This document shows positions 1 to 8,520 of a stretch of 64,000 nucleotides of DNA, one piece after another. The notes under the pieces are model-generated. The model was not told the origin of the DNA. It worked only from the letters and a program-made list of their open reading frames with translations, and searched no databases. The DNA lies in assembly GCA_034435375.1 (NCBI GenBank), contig DAOTXR010000037.1, forward strand, positions 1 through 64,000. Direction: 5' to 3'. The position numbers and the translations under genes are program-made. Origin of the DNA: DAOTXR01 sp034435375 (lineage in GTDB: Bacteria > Chloroflexota > Anaerolineae > Aggregatilineales > UBA3940). Position 1 is the first letter of the stretch; each line of letters starts with the position of its first letter.

Positions 1-133
1 GGCCCCGGCATGCGCTGGTCTCGTTCGGGCGCAGAACATATGCTGGTCATCCGTTCGGCTGTGATGGGCGAGACCTTTGACGCCCTTTGGGCCGCCGCTG
101 CTTGATTTCTCGCCCCCAAAGTGGGATGCACCC
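1..133 (+). mobile_element. 3' end of an insertion sequence with transposase C-terminus
   Basis: The first 105 bases stay open in frame 1 and end at TGA (103-105). They encode a 34-residue tail containing RWSRSGAEHMLVIRS and ending in DALWAAAA. This resembles, from memory, the C-terminus of ISKra4-type transposases (a tail of the form RW..pGAE.il.lRa). The sequence GGGATGCACCC at about 123-133, just after the stop, could be the terminal inverted repeat of such an element. The 5' part lies outside the window, so intactness is unknown. The family assignment is tentative; that this is the C-terminus of a transposase is more likely than not. Confidence 0.5.
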
Positions 134-245
134 GTAGCAGGACCTGGCACGACTTTTTACGGGATTTTATTGCTGATTACGCTTGAGTTAGCTTTGAAGG
201 TGGCAGATTTCCCCCAATTGCCCTGCCCCCTGTCGCCTCGAGGCG

Positions 246-274
246 TTGCCAGCTAGGCCTGGCTGCACTATACT
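246..274 (+). promoter_or_regulatory. Predicted sigma-70-type promoter for the RNase D gene
   Basis: TTGCCA at 246-251 and TATACT at 269-274 are separated by 17 bases. Transcription would start near 281, about 60 bases before the preferred ATG at 342. This also argues against using the in-frame TTG at 246 as a start codon. Confidence 0.55.
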
Positions 275-341
275 GGTGCTATTCCGGGGCTTACCGGACC
301 GCCGGAGACAATCCCGTACTTCGACCAATGACTGTGTGTTT

Positions 342-1529
342 ATGAAACGTCATACGACGCCATCCCGTTCCAAGACATATGATGTTCTCCCTTTACCCCT
401 TCTGATCGACACCCCGGCTGCCCTTACCGAACTCCAGCGGATGCTTGAAGGGATTTCGAGGCTAGCCATCGACACCGAGTCGAACAGCCTCTACGCATAC
501 CAAGCCCATGTGTGTCTGATCCAGCTCTCCACCGACAGCCAGGATTTTCTTGTCGATCCGCTTTCCCTGCCCGCCGACCAGCTGGCGTTCCTCGGTGAGA
601 TCTGTGCCAACCCTGCGGTAGAGAAGGTTTTCCATGCTGCCGAGTACGATGTGATGACCTTGCGTCGTGACTTCGGCTTCTCTTTTGCCAACCTGTTCGA
701 CACGATGATTGCGGCGCGGGTCCTCGGTTGGGAACAGGTCGGACTTGGCTCCATTCTCAGCCAGCGCTATGGCGTGACAGTCAACAAGCGACACCAGCGC
801 GCCAACTGGGGTTTGCGCCCGCTCTCGCCCGCATTGATTCGTTACGCCCAGATCGACACACACTACCTGCTGCCTCTGCGCGATGCACTGCACGATCTCC
901 TGGAAGCAGGCAAGCATCTGGAAGAAGCCCGTGAGATGTTTGATGAAGTATGCCACGCTCAGTGGAACGGCATGGATTTCGATCCCGAAGCCTTCTGGCG
1001 CATTGCCGGCGCGCGCGACCTCGACCCACGCATGGCTTCGATCCTCCGCGAACTGTACCTGTTCCGTGAGGAGCAGGCGCAGCAGCGCAACTTACCGGTG
1101 TTCAAGGTTCTGGCCGACGATACCCTGATCGCGCTGGCCACAGCTCGCCCACACTCGCTGCACCAGATGCAGCAGATCCCAGGCATGACGGAGATTCTGA
1201 TCCGCCGCTATGGAGTGGGCATTCTCAAGGCAGTGCAGCGCGGGCTGAAAGCCGATTCGCCGCTGCCTCCACGCCAGAATGGCAGCTCACACAATGAAGT
1301 AGTCACCCGCCGATTTGAGGCACTGCATACTTGGCGTAAGGAACGTGCTGCTCAACGCGGCGTGTCATCTGAGGTCGTAATGTCGAGGGATGCTCTGTGG
1401 CAGTTAGCCATCGCCGCCCCGCGCACCCTGGAACAGATCGAGCGTCTACACTGCCTGGGACCGTGGCGGGTCAAGACCTATGGCGAGGAAGTGATCGAAG
1501 TATTGGCCAAAGTTGACCACGTATCATGA
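342..1529 (+). CDS. rnd: Ribonuclease D
   Basis: RNase D is a 3'-5' exoribonuclease that trims the 3' ends of tRNA precursors and other small RNAs in the cytoplasm. The 395-residue protein has an N-terminal DEDD-y exonuclease domain: IDTES (Asp44, Glu46), the HAAEYD block with Asp103, and YAQID with Tyr168 and Asp172. It is followed by two helical HRDC-type regions (about 215-290 and 320-390), the usual RNase D order and length. ATG at 342 is chosen because it lies downstream of a good promoter; the in-frame TTG at 246 would add 32 residues of non-family sequence inside that promoter. The beta-CASP nuclease gene follows by 47 bases on the same strand, so the two RNA-processing enzymes may be co-transcribed. 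Confidence 0.9.
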   Translation: MKRHTTPSRSKTYDVLPLPLLIDTPAALTELQRMLEGISRLAIDTESNSLYAYQAHVCLIQLSTDSQDFLVDPLSLPADQLAFLGEICANPAVEKVFHAAEYDVMTLRRDFGFSFANLFDTMIAARVLGWEQVGLGSILSQRYGVTVNKRHQRANWGLRPLSPALIRYAQIDTHYLLPLRDALHDLLEAGKHLEEAREMFDEVCHAQWNGMDFDPEAFWRIAGARDLDPRMASILRELYLFREEQAQQRNLPVFKVLADDTLIALATARPHSLHQMQQIPGMTEILIRRYGVGILKAVQRGLKADSPLPPRQNGSSHNEVVTRRFEALHTWRKERAAQRGVSSEVVMSRDALWQLAIAAPRTLEQIERLHCLGPWRVKTYGEEVIEVLAKVDHVS

Positions 1530-1576
1530 CATAGTTCGGATGGGAGACAGGAGCTCTTGAAGAGGAGAGACAGACC

Positions 1577-2986
1577 ATGCGCATCACATTTCACGGTGCA
1601 GCCCAGGCAGTGACTGGCTCACAACACCTGTTAGAAGTCAACGGACAACGTATCCTGTTGGACTGTGGACTCTACCAAGGCAAGCGCAACGAGAGCTACG
1701 AACGCAATAAGAACCTGCCGTTTGACCCCTCAACGGTCGATGTGCTGGTGCTGTCGCACGCTCACATTGATCATTCGGGCAACATCCCTAACCTAGTCAA
1801 GAGCGGCTTTAAGGGCGACATTGTGTGCACCTTCGCCACGCGCGATCTGTGCGCCGCTATGCTGCGTGACAGCGGCCACATCCAAGAGAGTGACGCCGAG
1901 TACATCAACAAGAAGCGCAAGAAAAGCGGTGAACCTCTCATTGAACCCTTGTATACCGAGGAAGACGCTATCAGATCTCTGGCCTACTTCGTAGGGATTG
2001 GCTACAACCGACCCTACCACCTTACACCGGACATCACACTGACCATGGTCGACGCCGGGCATATCCTGGGATCGGCCATTGTGATACTCGATATCGCTGA
2101 CCTCGAAACCAAGCGTGACTTCCGGCTGGTCTTCTCCGGCGATATTGGCCGCCCTGAGACGCCTATCTTGCGCGACCCGACCATGGTGGACAGCGCCGAC
2201 ATCCTGATCATGGAGAGCACCTATGGGGGCAAGGTGCACGAGACCTTTGGCGAGGCCGAAACGAAGCTGGAACAGGTCATCGTGCGGACGTTCAAGCGCG
2301 GCGGCAAGGTGATCATTCCTGCCTTTGCCGTGGGGCGCACTCAACAGCTAGTCTATTCGCTAAACAAGCTCTACCATGCTCGCAACATCCCCGATGTGGA
2401 CGTCTTCGTCGATAGTCCTCTGGCAGTCAACGTGACGGATGTGTTTCGCCTGCACCCCGAAGCCTTTGACCAGGAGGCCATGGAGTATCTGACCCGAAAG
2501 GACCCTGATGGCGATATCTTTGGCTTCAGCCGATTGCACTACATCCGACAGGTTGAACAGTCCAAAGAGCTAAACTTTCGACTTGAGCCAGCAGTGATCA
2601 TCAGCGCCTCTGGCATGATGGAGAATGGTCGTATTCTGCATCATCTCAAGAACAACATTGAGGACGGGCGCAACACTGTCCTGATCGTCGGCTATCAGGC
2701 AGTCGATACGTTGGGCCGCCGTCTAGTTGATGGCGTCTCCCCCATTCGCATCTTCGGTGAGGAGTACACACCCAGGGCCGAAATAGTCATGATCGAGGGG
2801 TTCAGCGGCCATGCCGATCACCCAGGTCTGCTCGCGTGGGCAGGGGCTTTTAAGAAGCGCCCGCGTCGCATCTTCCTCGTCCACGGTGAGGATCAGGCCC
2901 CACACAAGCTCGCCGAAGGTCTGAGGGCCGATCTGAAGTACGAACGAGTCGACATCCCTTCCTTGCATCAGTCTGTTGAGGTATGA
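1577..2986 (+). CDS. Beta-CASP metallo-beta-lactamase-fold ribonuclease
   Basis: The 469-residue protein has the metallo-beta-lactamase motif HAHIDHSG (His61, His63, Asp65, His66) for two zinc ions. A second zinc-site region is SGDIGRPE, followed by the beta-CASP elements ESTYGG, AFAVGRTQQ, SASGMMENGR and the C-terminal FSGHADH. This is the standard architecture of the CPSF73/YSH1-like bacterial and archaeal RNA nucleases (an exo/endoribonuclease role is family knowledge). GAGGAGAG lies a few bases before the ATG. It follows RNase D and precedes a small DUF4177-like gene on the same strand, which suggests an RNA-turnover operon. Substrate is not predictable from sequence. Confidence 0.9.
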   Translation: MRITFHGAAQAVTGSQHLLEVNGQRILLDCGLYQGKRNESYERNKNLPFDPSTVDVLVLSHAHIDHSGNIPNLVKSGFKGDIVCTFATRDLCAAMLRDSGHIQESDAEYINKKRKKSGEPLIEPLYTEEDAIRSLAYFVGIGYNRPYHLTPDITLTMVDAGHILGSAIVILDIADLETKRDFRLVFSGDIGRPETPILRDPTMVDSADILIMESTYGGKVHETFGEAETKLEQVIVRTFKRGGKVIIPAFAVGRTQQLVYSLNKLYHARNIPDVDVFVDSPLAVNVTDVFRLHPEAFDQEAMEYLTRKDPDGDIFGFSRLHYIRQVEQSKELNFRLEPAVIISASGMMENGRILHHLKNNIEDGRNTVLIVGYQAVDTLGRRLVDGVSPIRIFGEEYTPRAEIVMIEGFSGHADHPGLLAWAGAFKKRPRRIFLVHGEDQAPHKLAEGLRADLKYERVDIPSLHQSVEV

Positions 2987-3022
2987 GGTATAAAGAAGTC
3001 TGGATAGCAGAGAGGTCGAGTG

Positions 3023-3349
3023 ATGAGCGATCGCACCCGCTGGCAATTCTGCCAGATCGAAGTCGGAGCAAACAACATCGGTGTACTCAGACAATTCTTC
3101 CCCGACCGACTACCGGTCGAGACAGAACTACACCAGAACTGGCCCGCCATGCTCGCTAAGCTGGGCGAGCAGGGGTGGGATTTGGTCACTGCATTTCCCA
3201 ACGAAGGAGGGCGTGGACGCAGTCCGTTAACCTATGTTCTCAAACGAGCATTGCCTGCCAGCGGCGGAGGCAATCCCGCACCACCTGAGCCGTCTTCACA
3301 GAGGCGCAGTGAGACGCCCACCGATTTTGAGCCGCTGCGCGGCATCTGA
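3023..3349 (+). CDS. DUF4177-like small protein
   Basis: A 108-residue soluble protein. Its core starts with W, then has LAKLGEQGWDLV and ends YVLKR, matching the short DUF4177 pattern (Leu-x-x-Leu-Gly-x-x-Gly-Trp-x-Leu-Val, then Tyr-x-x-Lys-Arg). The last 30 residues are Pro/Ser/Arg-rich and probably disordered. A GTG at 3020 directly precedes the ATG at 3023; either could start. GAGAGG upstream serves as ribosome-binding site. Function of the family is unknown. It sits 36 bases behind the beta-CASP nuclease gene and may belong to that operon. Confidence 0.65.
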   Translation: MSDRTRWQFCQIEVGANNIGVLRQFFPDRLPVETELHQNWPAMLAKLGEQGWDLVTAFPNEGGRGRSPLTYVLKRALPASGGGNPAPPEPSSQRRSETPTDFEPLRGI

Positions 3350-3444
3350 GGCCATGATGAATCGCCAGGCATCAGCAAGACGAGAGGTCTAAGAACACAG
3401 AAGAAGAGGGCAGAAGCACTTCAACCCACCGGCGAAAAAGATGT

Positions 3445-3471
3445 CAGGCCAGCCCAATCAGGGCTGGCCTG
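3445..3471 (-). terminator. Intrinsic terminator of the SGNH/MBOAT operon
   Basis: CAGGCCAGCCC (3445-3455) and GGGCTGGCCTG (3461-3471) form a perfect 11-bp stem with loop AATCA. Read on the minus strand the hairpin is followed within five bases by TTTTT. It overlaps the stop codon of the SGNH lipoprotein gene (stop at 3458-3460). The stem could also act on the plus strand, but no T-tract follows there. Confidence 0.8.
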
Positions 3472-4642
3472 TGCCTGAGCGCCGGATCAGGTCCAGCAGA
3501 ACGAGGGCCAGACGCTCAGCCAGCCGATCTCTCCCGCTTTGGCTGAGGTGGATGCCATCGCCGATGATGACGCCATCTGGGTACTGCCTGAAGTAGTCTT
3601 CGATCACAGGAGTGTACCCACTCTCACGATAGAGGCTGGCCTGGAACGCTTGGTAGGTGGTCGGTCCAAGCAGATAGGAGGTGCCCATCCCCTCAAAGAA
3701 GGGGCGAATGTCGATACATGTCACCTGGGGATACTGGCCGATGCGACCATCTGCTGCACAGGCCTGCTCCAGGGCCATATTGAAGGCTGCGATGCGCTCC
3801 TCACGCAGCCCACGTCCGGTGTGGAGCACAGTGTAGTCGGCCCGCTGAGTCTGGTAAAAGTTTAGCACTAACAGCCGCGAGTCTGGGCTGGCAAGTGTCA
3901 CCTCATCGATCAAGAGAAGCAAATTATCGACATAGTACTGGGGGCTGGCCAGATCAACTGCCACATCGGGGTAAAACGGCGTGATGACAACAAACTGGCA
4001 ACGATCCTGCCGCAGGAAGTAGTACTGCTCACTGGCCCGATAATTTGCGCTGGCGATGGTCAATCCCCCTGCCGACAGGCTGCGGTCGATCACCTGAAGG
4101 TATCCCAGCCCCAGGGCATTCAGATGCTCTTGCAGAGGCACCCACAGCGGAGTGATGTACGTGATCGCTAGGGGAGGATTTTCGAGGCCAGGAAAGGGCA
4201 CCAGGAAGGTCACGTGACCGTAGCCATTCGAGTCGCTGGCGATACTGACACACAATTCATAGTTGCGTTGCTCCGTGGGCAGTGGCGTGGGGACGGGGAC
4301 CTCGGAAGCTGCTGCGGTGAAAATGGGGGTGGGAGAGACCGCAGGGGCCAGGGTTGGCTCGGCAGGGATTGGCGTGTTCCCCATCGGAGTTGGCAGAGCC
4401 TCAATGACTTCTACATCCTCGCCGGCAATGATATCAGCCGCAGGTGTTCGCGCCGCGCTGACGCCTGACGAAGCCACACCATTCCAGCAGGCGGTCAAAG
4501 AGCCTGTTGCCACACCGAAGCCAATGATCAGGAGAGCAGGTCTGGCCAACAGGCAGACCTGCGCCGGGGCAGGAAAAGCCCCGCCGCAACCCCTTGACTT
4601 ACCCCTCAGTCGCAATCCGAACCTCCGATGCCAGCCTGCCAC
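3458..4642 (-). CDS. SGNH/GDSL-like hydrolase, probable lipoprotein
   Basis: An approximately 394-residue protein with a long basic N-terminus, a hydrophobic segment and a lipobox-like SLTAC, so probably exported and lipid-anchored. A Pro/Thr-rich linker (about 70-120) follows. The SGNH features are SIASDSNGYGH near residue 135 (in place of the usual GDS block) and the C-terminal block GDGIHLSQSG carrying the catalytic Asp-x-x-His pair. The GTG start at 4642 overlaps the end of the upstream SGNH gene by 37 bases. The n-region is unusually long and a later start is possible. With the upstream SGNH and MBOAT genes it probably modifies a surface polysaccharide by adding or removing acyl groups (inference). 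Confidence 0.7.
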   Translation of the reverse strand: MAGWHRRFGLRLRGKSRGCGGAFPAPAQVCLLARPALLIIGFGVATGSLTACWNGVASSGVSAARTPAADIIAGEDVEVIEALPTPMGNTPIPAEPTLAPAVSPTPIFTAAASEVPVPTPLPTEQRNYELCVSIASDSNGYGHVTFLVPFPGLENPPLAITYITPLWVPLQEHLNALGLGYLQVIDRSLSAGGLTIASANYRASEQYYFLRQDRCQFVVITPFYPDVAVDLASPQYYVDNLLLLIDEVTLASPDSRLLVLNFYQTQRADYTVLHTGRGLREERIAAFNMALEQACAADGRIGQYPQVTCIDIRPFFEGMGTSYLLGPTTYQAFQASLYRESGYTPVIEDYFRQYPDGVIIGDGIHLSQSGRDRLAERLALVLLDLIRRSGTGQP

Positions 4643-5760
4643 ATCTCACTCAACCTATCTGCGAGTATAGCATAGCCCTGGGCGTCTGCGTGCAGCACTG
4701 TATCTGTGAACCGTTCTGGCGGAATGGCATCCCACAGATCGACGTACCCGATGCCCTGCTCGTCAGCGTATGCTGCCAATACTTGGCGATAGCGGTCGTA
4801 CAAGGCGCGGCTGTACTGCTGGTTATAGTTGATGGCGCTGTACGGCCCACCCCCGATAGCCATCGGCTCATTGACGAGCAGAAGATCGGCCCCCTGGCTT
4901 GCTGCGTGGCGGCAACCCACTTTCAGAACCTGCCAAGTCACGTTGGGCATGGTATAAAAGCCGGGGTGCTCATCTGTGTAAAAAGCCTCTTCAGGCACCG
5001 GTTCGAGGCCAATGCGTCGGTTTGACACTGCCAGGTCAGGTGAAACAAAGGGATAAAGCAGCGCATTCAGCCAGATCGGCAGCAGGTCTTGATCGTGGAT
5101 AGCGACATAGCGTAACCAGGTCGGTTCCTCGCTCAGCAGTGCAGGTGCATGCAGGCGATACCATTCCCCTAGCGAGTCTGGGTACTGGCGGGCCAAACGC
5201 TCAAGCTGCCCGCGGTTCAGATCGAAGAAAACCGGGTTAGCGTCGGACACATCAGGCGCATCATTCAGCGCAGAGGGCGTCACAAACCATACAATCAGGT
5301 CGGGCGCATACGCCAGCGCAGCATCGAGGATCAACAGGTCACGTACTACGCTTGGGTGCGGATAGGCCAGATTGTAGGCAACCAGCTCGTTGCCTGCGAT
5401 CCGAATTCTATGCCCGGTGAGCTGGGCAGCCAGAGTAGCTTCATCCGGCAGTCCCCACCCCGCAATGCCCGACTCTCCAAGCAACACGACCCGGAACTCA
5501 TCGGGATGTTTGGGGGAGCTGATGGCGTGCATGGCCATCAGTGCATCAAGAGGAAGCTGACCATTCCGAAAGTCGCTGGGATAGGCCAGTCGCTCCCGGC
5601 CATGCCCCAGAAGATGGTAGGTATTGAGACGCACTAGCACACGCACCGGATCGACGCCAAGCGCCAGCACAACAGCATTAAGCAACAAGGCAAAGATCAG
5701 GGCCTTAGCCAGCACGCGGATCAGCTGAGACAGAGATGAGAAGGGAGATTTCTTAGGCAT
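4606..5760 (-). CDS. SGNH hydrolase-type membrane-anchored acyltransferase/esterase
   Basis: The 384-residue protein has one N-terminal membrane segment (about 10-35, rich in Leu/Ala) and an extracytoplasmic SGNH domain. Block I is LLGESGIAGWG (nucleophile Ser), a middle block contains VWFVTPSALND, and block V is DTVLHADAQG with Asp-x-x-His. The architecture is that of AlgJ/AlgX/DltD-like partners that take an acyl group from an MBOAT protein. ATG at 5760 is preferred because it falls 13 bases after the MBOAT stop; an open frame continues upstream but lacks domain content. It is followed by a second, lipoprotein-type SGNH gene that overlaps its 3' end. Confidence 0.75.
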   Translation of the reverse strand: MPKKSPFSSLSQLIRVLAKALIFALLLNAVVLALGVDPVRVLVRLNTYHLLGHGRERLAYPSDFRNGQLPLDALMAMHAISSPKHPDEFRVVLLGESGIAGWGLPDEATLAAQLTGHRIRIAGNELVAYNLAYPHPSVVRDLLILDAALAYAPDLIVWFVTPSALNDAPDVSDANPVFFDLNRGQLERLARQYPDSLGEWYRLHAPALLSEEPTWLRYVAIHDQDLLPIWLNALLYPFVSPDLAVSNRRIGLEPVPEEAFYTDEHPGFYTMPNVTWQVLKVGCRHAASQGADLLLVNEPMAIGGGPYSAINYNQQYSRALYDRYRQVLAAYADEQGIGYVDLWDAIPPERFTDTVLHADAQGYAILADRLSEMWQAGIGGSDCD

Positions 5761-5773
5761 GGTCGCCGCCCGC

Positions 5774-6982
5774 CTACACCAACCCAAATAGACGGCCCAA
5801 GATGCGAATCGCCGTTGGCAGATCGGCAGCAAAAAATACCCAGCCTAGGGTCACAAAGGCATATGTTCCCAGCATGCCAGCCGCACGCATCACCTTGCCG
5901 CGCAGCCCTCGACCTGACGTGACAGCCGGTCGGTTCAGGCCAAGCTGCACCGTCACGAACAACCCCAGGCCATGCCACAGTCCCCACACGACGAAGCCTG
6001 GCGTCAGGCCATGCCACAGCCCAGTCACTACCAGAGTCGTGACCTGCCCCACAAGCTGGATCAGCGCGCCAAAGCGCATATCGAGCCGGGAACGCAGCCG
6101 GCGCACCAGGGGGAAAAAGATGTACTCTCGCAACCAAGAGGAAAGCGAGATATGCCAGCACTGCCAGAATACAACCAGAGATGGCGACAGATAGGGACGG
6201 TCGAAGTTCTCCGGCAGCGCCAGCCCAGTCAGTCGCCCAAACCCGATAGCCATGTCTGAATAAGCAGCAAAGTCGGCCAGGATATAAAACGAATAGGCTA
6301 TCAGCCACATCCAGGCCACGCCGATAGGTTGATCAGGCTGCCGGGCCATGTCATGCTCAGCCAGAAAGGCAAACAGCACGTTGACAACGACGAACTTGCC
6401 GAACGCACCCCGTAAGATTCGCCACAGGCCCTGATGAACATTCTCGGCCAGCACACCAGGCTTTCGCTGGGACTGCACCGAGTTCTGGATGCGGTCAATC
6501 GGCCCGGCTACCATACTGGCTGGGTGAAGGGCATAGGTCACCAGCTCAGAGAGTGTGAAGTCGTGCGCTCGCCGCAAATGCACGTCAATTGTCACATGGA
6601 TTAGACGGAAAATGAGGTAGGAGGCTCCCAGCCACTCCCCAGCTCCCAGGGCAGGTATCGCTGGGCCGACGCCAGTTCTAGTTCCCAGAGGTGACGCCAA
6701 AACTGGCAGCTTGGCAGCGATCAGAAGCGCCACCAGAACAACGAGCCAAATCCACCAGACCTGACTGCGGGCAAGGTACCACGTGCCAAGCACCAATGTC
6801 ACACTCAACCCAAACAAGAAGAGCGCGAGCATCCGCCCGTTCGTCGCACAGGCCAGCGAAGCCGAACTAACGATGGCCAGCGCCGCACGCACCCAGGGAT
6901 GCGACTGCCGATAGGATGCGACGACCAGCCCACCGAAGGCCAGCAGCCCGATTCCCCACACAAGACCGATCGGCAGTGACAT
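5774..6982 (-). CDS. MBOAT-family membrane O-acyltransferase (AlgI/DltB-like)
   Basis: A 402-residue polytopic membrane protein with about ten hydrophobic segments. The MBOAT signature is clear: FWQCWHISLSSWLREYIFFP, then the catalytic-His region LWHGLTPGFVVWGLWHG near residue 320. AlgI/DltB-type proteins pass an acyl group across the membrane to a secreted acceptor through an SGNH partner; two SGNH genes follow directly. A 66-residue one-helix protein is encoded 6 bases upstream. Acyl donor and polymer cannot be read from the sequence. Confidence 0.88.
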   Translation of the reverse strand: MSLPIGLVWGIGLLAFGGLVVASYRQSHPWVRAALAIVSSASLACATNGRMLALFLFGLSVTLVLGTWYLARSQVWWIWLVVLVALLIAAKLPVLASPLGTRTGVGPAIPALGAGEWLGASYLIFRLIHVTIDVHLRRAHDFTLSELVTYALHPASMVAGPIDRIQNSVQSQRKPGVLAENVHQGLWRILRGAFGKFVVVNVLFAFLAEHDMARQPDQPIGVAWMWLIAYSFYILADFAAYSDMAIGFGRLTGLALPENFDRPYLSPSLVVFWQCWHISLSSWLREYIFFPLVRRLRSRLDMRFGALIQLVGQVTTLVVTGLWHGLTPGFVVWGLWHGLGLFVTVQLGLNRPAVTSGRGLRGKVMRAAGMLGTYAFVTLGWVFFAADLPTAIRILGRLFGLV

Positions 6983-6988
6983 ATGGCG

Positions 6989-7189
6989 CTAGAATCCCTT
7001 GTAAACGAACTCAGGCTGCACACCCATGGTGGCACAGGTGAAGATCAGGATCAGCACGATGGCGAGCACCATCGCCCACAGATTCTCCCGTGAGAAGATA
7101 GAACGCCGCAGATGAGCTATAATAGCCCGGTATCTGGCTGGATGTATACTCTGCGAGCTAATCTTCGGTAGTTCAGGAGATTCTGGCAT
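6989..7189 (-). CDS. Small single-pass membrane protein preceding MBOAT
   Basis: A 66-residue ORF in the right place and strand to head the acylation operon. It has a basic N-terminal half and one transmembrane helix (ENLWAMVLAIVLILIF) and ends in EFVYKGF. Short one-helix proteins of this shape (for example DUF5989) occur beside SGNH and MBOAT genes; that match is from memory and low-resolution. Its ATG (complement of 7187-7189) shares the palindrome CATG with the ATG of the divergent lipoprotein gene (7188-7190). Only a weak GAAGGGG-type ribosome-binding site is visible. Spacing to the MBOAT gene is 6 bases. Confidence 0.55.
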   Translation of the reverse strand: MPESPELPKISSQSIHPARYRAIIAHLRRSIFSRENLWAMVLAIVLILIFTCATMGVQPEFVYKGF

Positions 7190-7514
7190 GCCCCTTCGCC
7201 TCTGGCTGATGATGACGGCCCTGCTGACTCTGGTAGCCCTGAGCGCGTGTAGCGCCCCGGAAGACCCGGTGACTCGGACCGCCCGCCAGATCATGGAAAG
7301 TGATGGGCTAGGCAATGCCGCCATCACGCAGGTGATAGAGGGAGACCCCGCCGTAAGAAACGCAGATGAACTCTACTGCGTGGCGACCGATGCGAACTCC
7401 CCGACGGGGCAGCTCCCCTACCTGCTGGTTATCTGGCGCACCGGGGACGAATGGCAGGGAGCGCAGCTCCTGGAGGGCTACTATGAATGGGACCTTCAGG
7501 GCTGCCCCCGCTGA
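7188..7514 (+). CDS. Small lipoprotein of unknown function
   Basis: A 108-residue protein with a classic lipoprotein signal: Met-Pro-Leu-Arg, a hydrophobic core, and the lipobox ALSAC with Cys near residue 21. The mature part is about 88 residues, acidic, and contains two more Cys (LYCVA and LQGCPR) that may form a disulfide. AGGAGA lies 7 bases before the ATG, and a TATAAT at 7118-7123 could be its -10 element, although no good -35 is visible. I do not recognise the family. It is transcribed away from the MBOAT operon. Confidence 0.65.
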   Translation: MPLRLWLMMTALLTLVALSACSAPEDPVTRTARQIMESDGLGNAAITQVIEGDPAVRNADELYCVATDANSPTGQLPYLLVIWRTGDEWQGAQLLEGYYEWDLQGCPR

Positions 7515-7552
7515 CTTCCTCTAACCCTTGTCCGTGCAATGGGCAACCGATG

Positions 7553-7585
7553 GCTGCCGGGGATCGGCGAACTCCCCACGGCAGC
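7553..7585. terminator. Hairpin between convergent genes
   Basis: GCTGCCGGGGA and TCCCCACGGCAGC can pair with a small bulge. It lies between the plus-strand lipoprotein gene and the minus-strand ABC permease gene, where a bidirectional terminator would be expected. No T-tract follows on either strand, so the assignment is weak. Confidence 0.35.
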
Positions 7586-7632
7586 GGTGAGGATTATACC
7601 GCCTGAGCGGTCACAGCACATAGCGGATGACG

Positions 7633-8517
7633 TTACTTCATTCCGGTCAAGGTAATGCCGCGCACAATCCAGCGCTGTGTGAAGAGGAACACGATCAGGA
7701 CCGGAATGACGACCAGCACCGAGGCGGCCATCGTCAGGTGCTCCTGGTGAGCGTGCTGCGACGAATACCAGTACAGAATGATGGGCAGGGTCCGTACACG
7801 CTCTTCGGTGAGAACAATCAACGGCCAGAGATATGCGTTCCAGTTGAACATGAAGGTCAGCATGCCAAATGTGGCCAGGGCTGGCCCCAACTCTGGCAGC
7901 ACGATTGAGCGATAGATGCGAAACTCCGACGCACCGTCCACGCGCGCTGCATCGATCAATTCGTTGGGGATCGCCAGCGCAAATTGCCGGAAGAGAAAGA
8001 TCCCAAATGCATCAATTGCAGCCGGTATGATCAACCCCCACAGCCGGTTAATCAGCCTGAGCTTGGCGAGGATAAGATAGCCAGGGATCATTGTCACTTG
8101 GAAGGGGATCATGATTGTCATCAGGATGAACCAGAAAAGCGGCTTCTTGCCCGGAAACTCAAATTTGGCAAAGATGTAACCAAACAAGGAGCTGGTGAAC
8201 AGAACCTGTGCGACATTGGCCAGGGCAACGATCACAGAGTTCTTGTAGAAAGTCAACAAGGGGAGGTCCTCATCGTTAAGGATCGTGAGGTAATTATCCA
8301 GGGTTGGCTGCGCAGGAAAGAAAGTGGGCGGAATCTGCCGGATCTCAGCCGCAGTTTTAAATGAACCCAGGATCATCCAGACAAATGGCAACGCAGCGAC
8401 GATGCTGGCTGGGATCAGAATCAGATAGGCCAGATTGAGACGCGCTCTGCCCACTGGCCTCACGGACCGGCTGATACTGGCTGCCTCGACGGCGTCAAGG
8501 GGATAGGCTCTGGTCAT
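7633..8517 (-). CDS. Sugar ABC transporter permease, MalG type
   Basis: A 294-residue inner-membrane permease with six predicted helices. The EAA loop that contacts the ATPase is visible as ELIDAARVDGASEFRIYRSI near residue 190. The C-terminus ends QRWIVRGITLTGMK, as in MalG-type carbohydrate permeases (CUT1 family). It is the last gene of a minus-strand operon after the binding protein and the MalF-type permease, with a 3-base gap to the latter. No ATPase gene is in the operon, so an MsmK-like shared ATPase encoded elsewhere is likely (inference). Confidence 0.92.
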   Translation of the reverse strand: MTRAYPLDAVEAASISRSVRPVGRARLNLAYLILIPASIVAALPFVWMILGSFKTAAEIRQIPPTFFPAQPTLDNYLTILNDEDLPLLTFYKNSVIVALANVAQVLFTSSLFGYIFAKFEFPGKKPLFWFILMTIMIPFQVTMIPGYLILAKLRLINRLWGLIIPAAIDAFGIFLFRQFALAIPNELIDAARVDGASEFRIYRSIVLPELGPALATFGMLTFMFNWNAYLWPLIVLTEERVRTLPIILYWYSSQHAHQEHLTMAASVLVVIPVLIVFLFTQRWIVRGITLTGMK

Positions 8518-8520
8518 TTG

